From Oceanirhabdus sp942490885 (GTDB lineage Bacteria; Bacillota; Clostridia; Clostridiales; Clostridiaceae), in assembly GCA_942490885.1 (NCBI GenBank), contig CALNYT010000002.1, positions 806,001 to 870,000 on the forward strand: a stretch of DNA of 64,000 bases, read 5' to 3'. Both the position numbers and the translations under genes were made by a program. Under the pieces are notes generated by a model, which worked only from the letters and a program-made list of their open reading frames with translations, was not told where the DNA came from and ran no database searches. Below are positions 18,160 through 27,953 of this stretch, piece by piece; the first letter of the stretch is position 1, and every line of letters begins with the position of its first letter.

Positions 18160-19353
18160 GTGATACATACAAAAAGAAATTATTATTTTGTGAGATTTTT
18201 AAGTTATATAATTCTTATGGCTATGTTAGTAATAGTTTTTAATTTGAATAAAAAAGATGTATATTTTGATTTTCTTATAGCACTTTTTTATATTCTTAAT
18301 TCTGTATTGAGAATGTATTTCTTTAAAGATAATAAAAGAAATATATTTAAATATGGAATGTTTACTTTGTCTGTTATTTTAGATGTAGTTATTATTTTAT
18401 ATTTTAATAATATAGTAGGGCAAGGGGCTTTAATACTAACCTTTATAACAATTTTAGATGTGTTTTTGTTTTATGAAAGATATATAAGTATATTAATAGT
18501 TTGTGGAATAAATGTATTAGTTGGAGTAATAGTCTTTTATAATAAAAGTAGTGATATTTCTATTAGTATGTTTTTATGTGGAAGCATGGCTATATATTCA
18601 GTCATCAGCTATTATATTAAAGATTTAGATAATAAAAAGAATCAAGCTCACCACCTGTATGATAGATTAAGAATTTCTGAGGAAAAACTTATAGAAGCAA
18701 ATAATGAATTAAAGTCATACTCAAATACAATTGAGGAATTAGCTGTATTGAGAGAAAGAACAAGAGTATCAAGAGAGTTACATGATAGTGTGGGACATGC
18801 ATTATCAACTTTATGTATACAATTGAAAGCTGTTGAAACTATATTTATGAAAGAGCCAGAACTTGCAAAGAATATGTTAGGTAAAAATATAACATATGTT
18901 GAAAACACTCTTGATAGCATTAGAAGAACAGTAAGAGAATTAAAACCAAAAGAGCTTGAGATATATGATGGAATAATAGCTATGGAAAAAATGATAAAAT
19001 CTTTTGAAGAGAACACAGGAATAAAGGTAAGGTTTATTGTTTCAAAGGAAAAATGGGGGTTGAATAGTGAACAATGTCATAATCTTTATAGAATATTACA
19101 AGAGGGATTAAGCAATTCCCTTAGACATGGTAAAGCAAAGAATATCACTGTGTCTATGCAGTTTTTAAAAGAAAAACTTTATGTAAATATAAAAGACGAT
19201 GGAATTGGAGGGGACAAGGTATCACCTTCATTTGGATTACAAGGTATTTCAGAAAGAGTAAAGGAAATGGATGGGACAGTTGAATATTTTACTGAAAAAG
19301 AAAAAGGATTTTCTATATCCTTAACTATCCCAAAAGTTAATTATATAGATTGA
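18160..19353 (+). CDS. Sensor histidine kinase of an ABC-exporter cluster (LnrJ-like)
   Basis: 397 residues. The N-terminal 150 residues contain about five or six membrane segments with little extracellular loop, as in intramembrane-sensing kinases. HisKA_3 follows with His208 (SRELHDSVGHALSTL), then a GHKL domain with DDGIGGD and FGLQGISERVKEM. GTG 18160 sits 7 bases after AAAAGGAG. It is followed by a NarL-type regulator and an ABC exporter with two permeases, the same order as Bacillus LnrJKLMN (linearmycin resistance). The inducer here is not known. Confidence 0.85.
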   Translation: MIHTKRNYYFVRFLSYIILMAMLVIVFNLNKKDVYFDFLIALFYILNSVLRMYFFKDNKRNIFKYGMFTLSVILDVVIILYFNNIVGQGALILTFITILDVFLFYERYISILIVCGINVLVGVIVFYNKSSDISISMFLCGSMAIYSVISYYIKDLDNKKNQAHHLYDRLRISEEKLIEANNELKSYSNTIEELAVLRERTRVSRELHDSVGHALSTLCIQLKAVETIFMKEPELAKNMLGKNITYVENTLDSIRRTVRELKPKELEIYDGIIAMEKMIKSFEENTGIKVRFIVSKEKWGLNSEQCHNLYRILQEGLSNSLRHGKAKNITVSMQFLKEKLYVNIKDDGIGGDKVSPSFGLQGISERVKEMDGTVEYFTEKEKGFSISLTIPKVNYID

Positions 19354-19372
19354 TTAGGGGAGGAGTTGTTTT

Positions 19373-20014
19373 ATGATTAAATTAATAATTGTTGATGATG
19401 AAATATTAATAAGAGAGGGACTTAAGATACTCTTATCTGTTTATAAGGATATTGAAGTAGTTGGGGATTTCAGTGATGGGGAAAAAGCATATGAATTTTG
19501 TAAAAATAATTTAGTTCATGTGGCTCTTATGGATATAAGAATGGAAAAATGCAATGGGGTAGAAGCGACAAGAATGATTAAAAGTATAAAGGAAGAGATC
19601 AAGATAATTATTTTAACAACTTTTAAGGATAGTGAATATATAGTAAAAGCATTATCATATGGGGCAAGTGGGTATCTTTTAAAAGATAGTTCAAGTGAAA
19701 AAATTTATGAGGCAATTAAAGGGGCTTATAGTGGAAATGTAGTTGTAAATCCTGAAATAGCAAATATGATGTTGAAAGAAAATAACAATAATAAAGACAT
19801 AATTCAAAATGATATTAGTGGATTTAAACTATCAGAAAAAGAGATGGAAATAATTAAGCTAGTAGCTGAGGGACTTACAAATAAAGAAATAAGTGATGAG
19901 TTATTTTTGGCTCAAGGGACCGTAAAAAATAATATAAGTACTATATTATCAAAATTGGATTTGAGAGATCGTACCCAAATAGCGATATTTGCTTTCAAAA
20001 AAGGGTTAATGTAA
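19373..20014 (+). CDS. NarL-type response regulator (LnrK-like)
   Basis: 213 residues: receiver with Asp54 (ALMDIRMEKCNGVEATRMI) and LuxR-type HTH (LSEKEMEIIKLVAEGLTNKE). It starts at ATG 19373 after GGGGAGGAG, 19 bp behind the kinase. By analogy with LnrK it would activate the ABC transporter genes just downstream. A terminator hairpin lies between them, so the transporter either has its own promoter or is partly attenuated. Confidence 0.88.
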   Translation: MIKLIIVDDEILIREGLKILLSVYKDIEVVGDFSDGEKAYEFCKNNLVHVALMDIRMEKCNGVEATRMIKSIKEEIKIIILTTFKDSEYIVKALSYGASGYLLKDSSSEKIYEAIKGAYSGNVVVNPEIANMMLKENNNNKDIIQNDISGFKLSEKEMEIIKLVAEGLTNKEISDELFLAQGTVKNNISTILSKLDLRDRTQIAIFAFKKGLM

Positions 20015-20035
20015 CTAAATATATAATAGTGACTG

Positions 20036-20069
20036 AAGTCATTCCTAAAACTTAAAAGGAATGACTTTT
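20036..20069 (+). terminator. Terminator between the regulator and ABC genes
   Basis: AAGTCATTCCT 20036-20046 pairs with AGGAATGACTT 20057-20067, then TT. Confidence 0.75.
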
Positions 20070-20142
20070 GGCAATTATGATGAACTTAGCTTTAATATAT
20101 AATGTAAATATAAACAGAATAAAGTTAAGAGGGGATAAAATT

Positions 20143-21084
20143 ATGAAATCAAATAGAATTGAATTTAAAAATATTACTAAGAGATATGATGATAAATTAG
20201 TTATAGATAATTTAAGTTTTGGTATAGAAAAAGGAGAGATTTTTGGACTGCTAGGACCGAATGGAGCAGGTAAGTCAACATTAATTTCAATGCTTTGTGG
20301 TATAGTTGCTATAGAAAAAGGGGATATAGATGTACAAGGGTATTCTGTAATTAAAGATTCTAAAAAGGTAAAGTCATTTATAGGATATGTACCTCAGGAA
20401 TTAGCTTTGTTTGAGAATTTAAGCATCATGGATAATTTAAATTATTTTGCCGGAATGTATGGGTTAAAAGGGAAAGTGAAAAAAGAAAGAATAAGTGAAG
20501 CTTTACAAGTAACAGCACTTGAGGAACAGAAAAAAATGAAAGTAAAAAAACTTTCAGGAGGTATGAAAAGGAGATTAAATATAGCTTGTGCTATTATGCA
20601 TCATCCTGAGATTCTCATAATGGACGAGCCTACTGTTGGAATTGATCCACAGTCACGTAATCACATATTGGAGTTTGCTCTTAATATGAACAAAAAACAT
20701 GGAATGACAATTATATATACCTCTCATTATATGGAGGAGATTCAAAAACTCTGTAAAAAAATTCTTGTAATTGATAATGGAAAAGAGATTATAAGTGGAA
20801 CAAAAGATGACATACTTAAATCGGTTATTAACGAGACTATTATTGAGGTACAGCTTATGGAGAATAAACCGGAGATTGTAAATAGCTTGAAAAAACTCCA
20901 AGGGATTAATGAAGCTTATTATGATCAAAGTCTTAAAATTTTAGTGGCATCAGATAAATACAAGATCGAAGATGTATTAAAAATAATCAAAGAAAATAAT
21001 GGATATATCCTTAATATAAGTATAAATGAACCAAACTTAGAAACTGTTTTCTTGAGCTTAACAGGAAAGAAATTAAGGGATTAG
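20143..21084 (+). CDS. ABC exporter ATPase (LnrL-like)
   Basis: 313 residues, the usual length for drug-exporter ATPases with a C-terminal extension. Walker A is GPNGAGKST (38-46), the signature is LSGGMKRRLN, and Walker B is ILIMDEPTVGIDPQ followed by the switch His in TSHYMEE. ATG 20143 follows AGAGGGG; the frame is open upstream but lacks a ribosome site. It is 11 bp from the first permease gene. With both permeases it should form a membrane exporter. Confidence 0.92.
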   Translation: MKSNRIEFKNITKRYDDKLVIDNLSFGIEKGEIFGLLGPNGAGKSTLISMLCGIVAIEKGDIDVQGYSVIKDSKKVKSFIGYVPQELALFENLSIMDNLNYFAGMYGLKGKVKKERISEALQVTALEEQKKMKVKKLSGGMKRRLNIACAIMHHPEILIMDEPTVGIDPQSRNHILEFALNMNKKHGMTIIYTSHYMEEIQKLCKKILVIDNGKEIISGTKDDILKSVINETIIEVQLMENKPEIVNSLKKLQGINEAYYDQSLKILVASDKYKIEDVLKIIKENNGYILNISINEPNLETVFLSLTGKKLRD

Positions 21085-21095
21085 GAGGAGGACAA

Positions 21096-22244
21096 ATGAA
21101 ATTATTAACACAAACCATTAAGGAATTAAAATATATAAAATCTTCAATTGGGTATTTTGTATTTTGCTTCATTGTGGCACCAATAATCATAGGGTTATTG
21201 TTTGGAACATTGTATGAGAAAATGATGGATAAAAGCATATCTTTAAAAAATATAGATGTTTATACAATAATTCAAAAAGATGATAACTACACAGAAGGAA
21301 TAAATTCAATGTTGTCTTTAAAAGAATTACCTTTTATTAATTCTATAGCTAAAGAAGAGGAAACATTTATAGAGAATTTAGAAAATAAGAAAGATGGGAT
21401 ATTTATAAAGGAAACAGATAATAAGGTGAAAATTATCAACTACGGAAAAGATTCTATGGAAAAATCCATAGTTAAAAACCTTGTTACTGAACTTGTGAAT
21501 GTACTTCAAGAAAAAGATATTTCAAATATGTCTTTTGAAGAAAGAAAAATCTTTTTAAGTGAGTTTATAGAGGTATCAAGTAAAGATTTTACAGAAACAG
21601 TTGAAATTGAAACAGACAAAAAGCTTTCATCTTATGAAACTATGATTGTTAATCTGTTTGTTGCTATGAGCTTGTTTATTGCAGTTACTTTTGCTTCACA
21701 ATTTATTAAAGATAGAGAAAATTCTACGCTTACAAGATTAATTTCAATGAATGTAGATAGAAAATCAATCTTCTTAAATAATGTAGCGGCAGTTTTTATT
21801 ATTTCTTTTGGAATAACATTTATATATATGATAATTTCATGTATGTTAATTTTAAGAATGGATATATCACCTATAAATATGATAATTCCATGTGTAATAC
21901 ATGGTGGATTTATAGCTGGACTATATGGAATTTCAATAGGGATATTTAAAAGAGAACACACATATAAAAATATTATTACTCCAATTCTTATGATAATAAT
22001 GTTTATGGGGGGAAGTTCTTTTCCTTTAGATATATTTGATAATATTATTGTTGCAGCTAAATTAATGCCTAACTACAATATACAAAAAATATTTCAAGAA
22101 GTATTGCTTCAAAATGATTTATCCAATGTAAGTACATCTATATTAATAGTTTTAATAGAAATTGCTGTTTTAATATGCTTAGGGTTAATTTCTTTTAATT
22201 CTTGTGAGAGGAGAAAAAAAAATGTTAAATATAGCATTAGTTAA
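21096..22244 (+). CDS. ABC-2 type permease (LnrM-like)
   Basis: 382 residues with the ABC-2 exporter layout: one N-terminal membrane helix (IGYFVFCFIVAPIIIGLLFG), a large extracytoplasmic loop of about 150 residues, then five hydrophobic segments from about residue 175. The start follows GGAGGAGG. It overlaps the second permease gene by 23 bp, so the two are translationally coupled and probably make a heterodimer. Confidence 0.88.
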   Translation: MKLLTQTIKELKYIKSSIGYFVFCFIVAPIIIGLLFGTLYEKMMDKSISLKNIDVYTIIQKDDNYTEGINSMLSLKELPFINSIAKEEETFIENLENKKDGIFIKETDNKVKIINYGKDSMEKSIVKNLVTELVNVLQEKDISNMSFEERKIFLSEFIEVSSKDFTETVEIETDKKLSSYETMIVNLFVAMSLFIAVTFASQFIKDRENSTLTRLISMNVDRKSIFLNNVAAVFIISFGITFIYMIISCMLILRMDISPINMIIPCVIHGGFIAGLYGISIGIFKREHTYKNIITPILMIIMFMGGSSFPLDIFDNIIVAAKLMPNYNIQKIFQEVLLQNDLSNVSTSILIVLIEIAVLICLGLISFNSCERRKKNVKYSIS

Positions 22245-23256
22245 TTTAAAGAAGATGTTAAAAGATGTGAAAGCAATTGTGGGGATTTTAATAGCACCGA
22301 TTATAATAATGTTTTTATTTAGCTTTTTAAATAAAGCTCCAAACTCTGTGGTGAATATAGGGATTGCTGATAATCTTAAAAGTGAGAAAAGTGAGTACAT
22401 TATCAATGAATTAAAAAATGATTCTACTATAAATATTACGTTATTAAATGAAGAGGATTTAAAGAAGAAATTAATAGATAAAAAAATAACTCTCGGTATT
22501 TTTATGTCACAGGAAAAAGAAGAGAAATTTGAGCTTTTAAAATCAGATCTAAACAGCTATATATTAGTAAGAAGCAAGTTAAACAATATACTAAGAGAAA
22601 TAAAAGTACTTGGGGAAATTCCAAAGAAAACTTCAACTGAAAGAGTTGAATATATAAATCATTATAAATCTTCAGGTAAAATATTCGTAATTGGGTTCAT
22701 AATAAATTTCATGATGTTTTCAATGATATATATGATAAATGAACTTTCAGAATTAAAGAAAAGCAATATATTAAGAAGAAGTTGCACATGTCCTTATTCA
22801 AGTTTTCAACTCCTTGGAGGATTGCTACTGGCGATGTTTGCTTTGATTTTTATACAGTTTGTACTAGTAAATATTATGGGGTTATTCTTATTTAAAGAAT
22901 TGATTTTTGAAAATATAATAGTAGCAATTAGTATATTCATTCCTTTTATACTTCTTATACTAGGGGTGGGACTTTTGGTTTTAAGAGTATGTAAAAACAC
23001 GGATTTAAGCCCAGTTATAGCTAACTTAATAGTAATTCCAACAGGATTAATTAGTGGAACATTTATGCCAAAAGAATTAATGCCAGAATTTCTATCTAAA
23101 TTTTCTTTTCTGGCTCCTCAATATTGGGTGGTAAAAGGATTAGAGTATGGAAATGATTTAATGAAGGTTTTCCCAAGTGTAATTATACTAGCTATTATGG
23201 CACTTTGTTTCTTGGCTGCGAGTAGTTACAATTTCAAGAATTTCTTGAGAGCGTAA
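22222..23256 (+). CDS. ABC-2 type permease (LnrN-like)
   Basis: 344 residues with the same topology as the preceding permease: helix at about 15-35, extracytoplasmic loop, five more helices, and the late motif VIPTGLISGTFMPKELMPE, typical of the ABC-2 family. ATG 22222 follows GAGAGGAG; the frame opens earlier at 22204 but without a matching site. It is the last gene of the exporter cluster. Confidence 0.88.
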   Translation: MLNIALVNLKKMLKDVKAIVGILIAPIIIMFLFSFLNKAPNSVVNIGIADNLKSEKSEYIINELKNDSTINITLLNEEDLKKKLIDKKITLGIFMSQEKEEKFELLKSDLNSYILVRSKLNNILREIKVLGEIPKKTSTERVEYINHYKSSGKIFVIGFIINFMMFSMIYMINELSELKKSNILRRSCTCPYSSFQLLGGLLLAMFALIFIQFVLVNIMGLFLFKELIFENIIVAISIFIPFILLILGVGLLVLRVCKNTDLSPVIANLIVIPTGLISGTFMPKELMPEFLSKFSFLAPQYWVVKGLEYGNDLMKVFPSVIILAIMALCFLAASSYNFKNFLRA

Positions 23257-23381
23257 TCTAGGGGAAGGGGAGCGTTCATCACAACTTAAACCTTGTTATT
23301 AAGAGGTAACTAATGCTTAAACTAAGAATATTATAATATTGATATAATAAATTGATTAATATTTCAATGGAGGTATTGTAA

Positions 23382-24056
23382 TTGTATAATTTAGTAAACC
23401 CTTTTGGTTTGAATAGAAATAATGACAAAGATTATACTATTAAAGTATGGGGAGAAGGAAGTGTAACAGCAAAGCCTGATCAAGCAATTATTTCATTGGG
23501 TGTGGTTACTAAAGATAAGAATGTAAAAAGTGCTAAAGAAGAAAATGCAATATTATCAAATAAAGTAATTAAAGGACTTATGAAAATAGGAATTAATGAA
23601 AAGGACATTGAAACAGCTACTTACACAATAAATCCAATGTATGATTATTTAGATGGAAAAAAAATATTAAGAGGATATGAAGTTAAACATATATTTAAAA
23701 TCACTATAGATGATATAGCTAAAGTTAGTGAAGTGATAGATGTTGCAACTGAGAGTGGCACAAATGTTATAAACTATATAAGATTTGAAGTTTCAAACCC
23801 TGATGTTTATTATAATCAGGCTTTAGAAAAAGCAGTTATAAATGCAAGAAAAAAAGGAGAAGTAATAGCAAGAACTCTAGGAGTGAATATAAATAAAATA
23901 CCATTGAAGGTAAATGAAAAGGAACAAGATAAGGGAATAAGATATGTTGAAATGTCTAAAATGTCTGTAATGGATTCTAGTACTCCTATACAGATAGGGA
24001 GTGTTGAGTTTGAATCAAGGGTAACAGTAGTTTTTAAATATGAGAGTTTTGAATAG
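23382..24056 (+). CDS. SIMPL domain protein (DUF541)
   Basis: 224 residues. The family signature is clear: IKVWGEGSVTAKPDQAIISL near the N-terminus, then NAILSNKVIKGLMKIGINEK and TATYTINPMYDY. Relatives are exported or periplasmic proteins linked to stress tolerance. No signal peptide is visible here, so it may be cytosolic. TTG 23382 follows ATGGAGGT. The gene is monocistronic and ends at a terminator. Confidence 0.88.
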   Translation: MYNLVNPFGLNRNNDKDYTIKVWGEGSVTAKPDQAIISLGVVTKDKNVKSAKEENAILSNKVIKGLMKIGINEKDIETATYTINPMYDYLDGKKILRGYEVKHIFKITIDDIAKVSEVIDVATESGTNVINYIRFEVSNPDVYYNQALEKAVINARKKGEVIARTLGVNINKIPLKVNEKEQDKGIRYVEMSKMSVMDSSTPIQIGSVEFESRVTVVFKYESFE

Positions 24057-24089
24057 ATATATTTATGAATAGTCTAGAGGAATTTCAAG

Positions 24090-24119
24090 AACTACTCAAG
24101 AAAAATTGAGTAGTTTTTA
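24090..24119 (+). terminator. Terminator of the SIMPL gene
   Basis: AACTACTCAA and TTGAGTAGTT around a 6-base A-rich loop, followed by T's. Confidence 0.88.
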
Positions 24120-24166
24120 ATTTTCTAAATTAATTATTAAAAGGTTAAAATTTACAATTAGAAGGG

Positions 24167-24914
24167 TTGGCTATACAATTTTACATGGAAATATTACAAA
24201 AATTAGTATACATAGATATCAGGGAGGGAACAAATGCTGAAAATTTTACAGAAGTTATGAAAAAAAATCTTAGTATAGAGAAATTGATCGATGAATTTAA
24301 GGAACTACCATATGATTTTGAACCAGGAACAAAATTTTCATATTCAAATTCAGGATATATTTTATTAGGATATATAATTGAGAAAGTATCTAAGAAAAGT
24401 TATAAAGAATACTTACAAGAGAATATTTTTAATAAACTTTCAATGAATGATTCAGGATATGATGATCATAATGAAATAATTAAGAAGAGAGCGAGTGGTT
24501 ACTTCTTTGATGAAGAAAAGAAAAAAATTCAAAACTGTGATTTTATAGATATGAGTATACCTCATGGGGCAGGAGCACTCTATTCAACAGTTGAAGATTT
24601 GCATGTTTGGAATAATCAGTTATTTGAAGGGGGAATTATTAGTAAAGAATCTTTAAATAAAAATTATTACTAAGCATATTCAAACTGAAGGAAAAGTGAA
24701 TTATGGATACGGAGTATTTTTAAGTGATGAAAAGGTTGGTGAAAAAGAAAGAAATATAGTATACCATGGTGGTGGAATACCAGGATTCTTTTCTATGAAT
24801 GAACTTTATCCAGAAGAAGGTATTCAAATTATTATGATTACTAATATTGTGAATAATGATTTCTTTGCTAATATAATACCTAAAGTAAGGGAAATTGTTT
24901 TTGAAGAGATATAG
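24167..24914 (+). pseudogene. Serine hydrolase (class C beta-lactamase family), truncated and frameshifted
   Basis: Two frames join into one protein. 24167-24673 carries the YSNSGY motif (KFSYSNSGYILLGYIIEKVS) and HGAGALYSTVEDLHVWNN. 24696-24914 carries GYGVFLSDEKVG and YHGGGIPGF (the HxG-type motif). One indel near 24655-24664 splits them: the second frame, read upstream, gives IITKHIQTEGKVNYGYG. The catalytic SxxK helix and signal peptide are missing at the 5' end, so it is inactive on two counts. Confidence 0.85.
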
Positions 24915-25027
24915 GATAATAAATTCATAAAATGAATTTACTGTTTATACTATGTGGATAGAAAATCCTTTTGCAACAGGTTTATCTACTAGAGTTTTAA
25001 TTGATATAGCATAGGGAGGAATGCAAT

Positions 25028-25471
25028 ATGAACAACGAATTAATGGTAGCAAAATTAACTGAAGTTTTTCAACTATTCACAGAATTTAATGAGAAGGGTT
25101 TTAAGGAGAATTATAGTGATTTAAATATAAATGAGGTTCATGCTGTTGATTATATAGGTAGAACAGAATATGCGAATGTGACAAAAATTACTGAGCACCT
25201 AAAAATAACTAAAGGTGCAGTGACTAAAATAGCCCAAAAGTTAATTGCTAAAGAATATATTAGTTTATATAAAATTGAAGAAAATAAGAAAGAAAAATAT
25301 TTCAGTCTCACAGGGAAAGGGAAAGAAATTTTTGATAAACATGAAATTCTGCACATGGAAAGTATAGATAAAGATAAAAAAATGTTTGAAAAGTTTAATG
25401 AGAATGAGAAGAAAGTTATATGGAAATTTTTAGATGTATTAGAAATAGAGTTTAATGAGAAGTTGATTTGA
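25028..25471 (+). CDS. MarR-family transcriptional regulator
   Basis: 147 residues with a winged helix in the middle: ANVTKITEHLKITKGAVTKI (recognition helix), LIAKEYISLYKIEENKKEKY (wing), then FSLTGKGKEIFDKHE. The start follows AGGGAGG. The ligand and targets are unknown; the broken serine hydrolase upstream may once have been its partner. Confidence 0.88.
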   Translation: MNNELMVAKLTEVFQLFTEFNEKGFKENYSDLNINEVHAVDYIGRTEYANVTKITEHLKITKGAVTKIAQKLIAKEYISLYKIEENKKEKYFSLTGKGKEIFDKHEILHMESIDKDKKMFEKFNENEKKVIWKFLDVLEIEFNEKLI

Positions 25472-25476
25472 TAGTC

Positions 25477-25649
25477 CTAGTTATTAAAAAGGAAGGATTT
25501 CAAAGATAAAGAGGGAAGGATAAAAACTTTATGGGCTGAATTTCAACAGTTAAAGAAAGTGGAGATCAATAAGTCAGAGAAATGCTAAGACCATCGCCCT
25601 AACGGGCCGAAACCGATGGAAAATAGAGAACCAGGGATTTAATAACCAG
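25477..25649 (+). ncRNA. Candidate structured RNA, class not recognised
   Basis: CTAGTTATTAAA 25477-25488 can pair with TTTAATAACCAG 25638-25649 (one mismatch), closing about 173 bases. Near the 3' end is a nested GC-rich hairpin: CCATCG 25591-25596 with CGATGG 25614-25619, and CCC/GGG around TAAC inside. The block CCATCGCCCTAACGGGCCG is far richer in GC than the surrounding DNA. No reading frame explains it. I compared it by eye with the common riboswitch classes and found no match. Confidence 0.4.
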
Positions 25650-25739
25650 AAAATTCATATTTTTTCTTTTATTGTAGCGAATTTATGACAAAATAGATAT
25701 TGTTAGTGTAAAGAAGCTATATTTTCCCCAAAACAATTC

Positions 25740-25780
25740 AAGCCATGGTTCGTAACTATCCGAACTATGGCTTTATTTTT
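25740..25780 (+). terminator. Strong terminator after the candidate RNA
   Basis: AAGCCATGGTTCG pairs with CGAACTATGGCTT around an 8-base loop, then TTATTTTT. It could end the marR transcript, the candidate RNA, or both. Nothing further is seen up to 25935. Confidence 0.88.
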
Positions 25781-25939
25781 CTATTTTTCTTCTGTCTTTT
25801 CAATGAATCATGCAGCTCTATATTCAATATAAGAAATAATTATATTGAATATACGTAAATTTAAATAATTCATTCAAACTTAGAATGAAGTATTATTTTA
25901 AGTTAAATATAAATTTGGGATTTATTGCTTTTGTATAAT

Positions 25940-26479
25940 TCATTCTATTAACACATTTTTATCTTTCAAATAGTTATAAATTCTATCATCATATCTAATA
26001 TCCTCATTTTTATTTATATCATTCCAATAAATATTAATTCCATTTTCTATATCTATAATAACCGCTCCTTCAGGATAATATGAAGAATACCAAGGTTGAC
26101 TAAATGCTCCATCGTAGATTTTTTCTTTATTTACAATAATTACAAATCTATCTGTGTATTTTGTTTTTAATATATCCGATCCACTTGTTCCTAAGTTTTG
26201 CTTAGGCTTAGTTTTCTCATTGTTCTGAATATCTGTTTTTTTCAAAAAATCTGCTTTGAAAATAATCTCCTGTTTTTTCCAATTATACATTTCTATATCA
26301 TTTCCTGTAAATAAGAGTCTAGCACTCTTTCCTAATTCTCCATCTTTCAAATCCTGTTGGTTTATCGAATAAACTTTAAACTCACTCGCATCTATATTAT
26401 TTTTTAAATTTATAAACAAAACACGTCCTAAAACAATTACTACTATTATACATATTAACCCAAATACTTTTATTTTCAT
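25940..26479 (-). CDS. Membrane-anchored or secreted protein of unknown function
   Basis: 179 residues. One N-terminal hydrophobic segment (IKVFGLICIIVVIVLGRVLF) acts as anchor or signal. The rest is hydrophilic, with RLLFTGNDIEMYNWKKQEI and FSQPWYSSYYPEGAVIIDIE suggesting a beta-rich domain. I do not recognise the family. The ATG at 26479 follows AGGGAG. It is about 200 bp downstream of a broken secreted protein gene on the same strand. Confidence 0.65.
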   Translation of the reverse strand: MKIKVFGLICIIVVIVLGRVLFINLKNNIDASEFKVYSINQQDLKDGELGKSARLLFTGNDIEMYNWKKQEIIFKADFLKKTDIQNNEKTKPKQNLGTSGSDILKTKYTDRFVIIVNKEKIYDGAFSQPWYSSYYPEGAVIIDIENGINIYWNDINKNEDIRYDDRIYNYLKDKNVLIE

Positions 26480-26677
26480 ACATCTTTAATACTCCCTATA
26501 ATTTATTATTTGTATATAAACTAGTAGTTATTATCAGTTTACAACTATTCTTCTTTTTTTGCTTAATCCAAAGCTCTAAATAATTATACAATATTTAGAA
26601 CTTTACACAACTATCTCCTATTATTCTATTAAACATCATTAATTATACATATAATTTTAATATATAAATACCTATTA

Positions 26678-27617
26678 TTATCTAGTCCATAGTGTTATAT
26701 TATCAGAAGAATACGGAGAATATTCAGCAACATGTTTCATCAAAGGCCCTTTACCCCATTTTGATTTAACAGTTAAATACTTCGGATCTGATAAAGGTCC
26801 TCCTCCTCTATATACGATTGCAGAGTGCTCACCTTGATAATACATACGAGTTCCTGATACTGCATCTATCACATTATCCAATCTACTGTAACTTCCGTCA
26901 CTCATATAAGCACTTGGACAATTCATCCAATATTTGTTGCTATTTGAAGTAGAATACCATGCATATGAATGGCAATTAAAATTTGTCGTAGGGAACGAAA
27001 TCATAGTAGCTCTTGGATATGCTCTTCTCATATCATTTACTATTTGTTGTTTTCTTGATGAAGATAATTCTTCCCCTCGTTTAAACACACTTACTCCTGT
27101 TCCATTTGGTGTTCTTACAGTGATATTCCCTCTAAGCGATTGTATTGTGTTTATTCCATAGGCTCTATCGTTACAACTTTTAGTTTTTGTTAATAATATT
27201 CTTACTGTTAATTCTTCTAATGAACCTTCATCTCTATCTAATGATTCTAAAGTTCCGCTTGTACAAGTTTTTGTTTCTAATTTATTCAATAATTTTTCAC
27301 TAGCGTCCGGTCTTCTTAAAAGTTCTTTAAATGCATCTGAATCTTTTGCTAATGATTTTAATCCATCCTCATAAGAATCGTACGCGTAAATATTTATAAG
27401 TAACGGGTAATCTAAAACTGCATTAACTATTTCTTCAGTAGTCATTTTATTTAAAACTTCACTTGAAATTCTGCAGGCATCAACCATTTCTTTTTTACTT
27501 TTAAATTCAATCCATTTTGGATCGTTAGGAGTAACTTTATATTTAAAGTTACCTTATTGAACTATTATTGCTTGCAAATGCATTAATACTAATACAGCTT
27601 AACATTACCACAAGCAT
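26678..27617 (-). pseudogene. Secreted papain-like (NlpC/CHAP-like) protein, frameshifted after the signal peptide
   Basis: The long frame ending at 26678 is open up to about 27548 but has no proper start. It reads KVTPNDPKWIEFKSKKEM, then the repeat-like MTTEEIVNAVLDYPLLINIY. Later it has FNCHSYAWYS and GEHSAIVYRGGG, which look like a Cys and a His of a papain-like amidase. Directly upstream in another frame, ATG 27617 encodes a signal peptide (MLVVMLSCISINAFASNN) that ends at TAA 27549. A single indel near 27550 therefore separates signal and mature part. An internal ATG 27487 would give a leaderless 269-residue protein. Confidence 0.7.
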
Positions 27618-27850
27618 TATTATTTAAATCTAGAATGCTTTTAGTAGATTGAATATAATTATATTGAACACAAATAATAATTTTCTACGGATAAATGTGT
27701 TTTAATTATAAAAGAAAAAAAATAATAAAAATATACAGTTAATACTTTTTGAGCTAATTATGTTATTTTTTAAATTTACATTAATATATTACCATACTTT
27801 TCCGGAATTTGTAATTATTTTTTGTATTATTTTTATATTGGAAACAGTTA

Positions 27851-27951
27851 TAGAGATTCCAGTACGAAAATTTATTTATACTTGTTCCAAAATCTCAGCG
27901 TATCAATGAGTTATGGACACGTATAAATAAAGATTTGAGTTGGAATCTCTA
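27851..27951. repeat. 101-bp IS630-type miniature element, copy 1
   Basis: Ends are TAGAGATTCC and GGAATCTCTA with TA on both sides, as expected for TA target duplication. The interior is a palindrome around CAAAATCTCAGCG and CAATGAGTT. It carries no gene. The ends match the IS630-family element at 63145. Confidence 0.85.
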
Positions 27952-27953
27952 TA

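Noticed and set aside
25477..25649. Assignment of the structured RNA candidate to c-di-GMP, glycine, lysine or cobalamin riboswitch classes
   Set aside because: The diagnostic core sequences of those classes are absent; only the general shape suggests an RNA.
27639..27848. Possible gene between the broken secreted protein and the miniature elements
   Set aside because: Very AT-rich with frequent stops in all frames and no ribosome site followed by a usable start.
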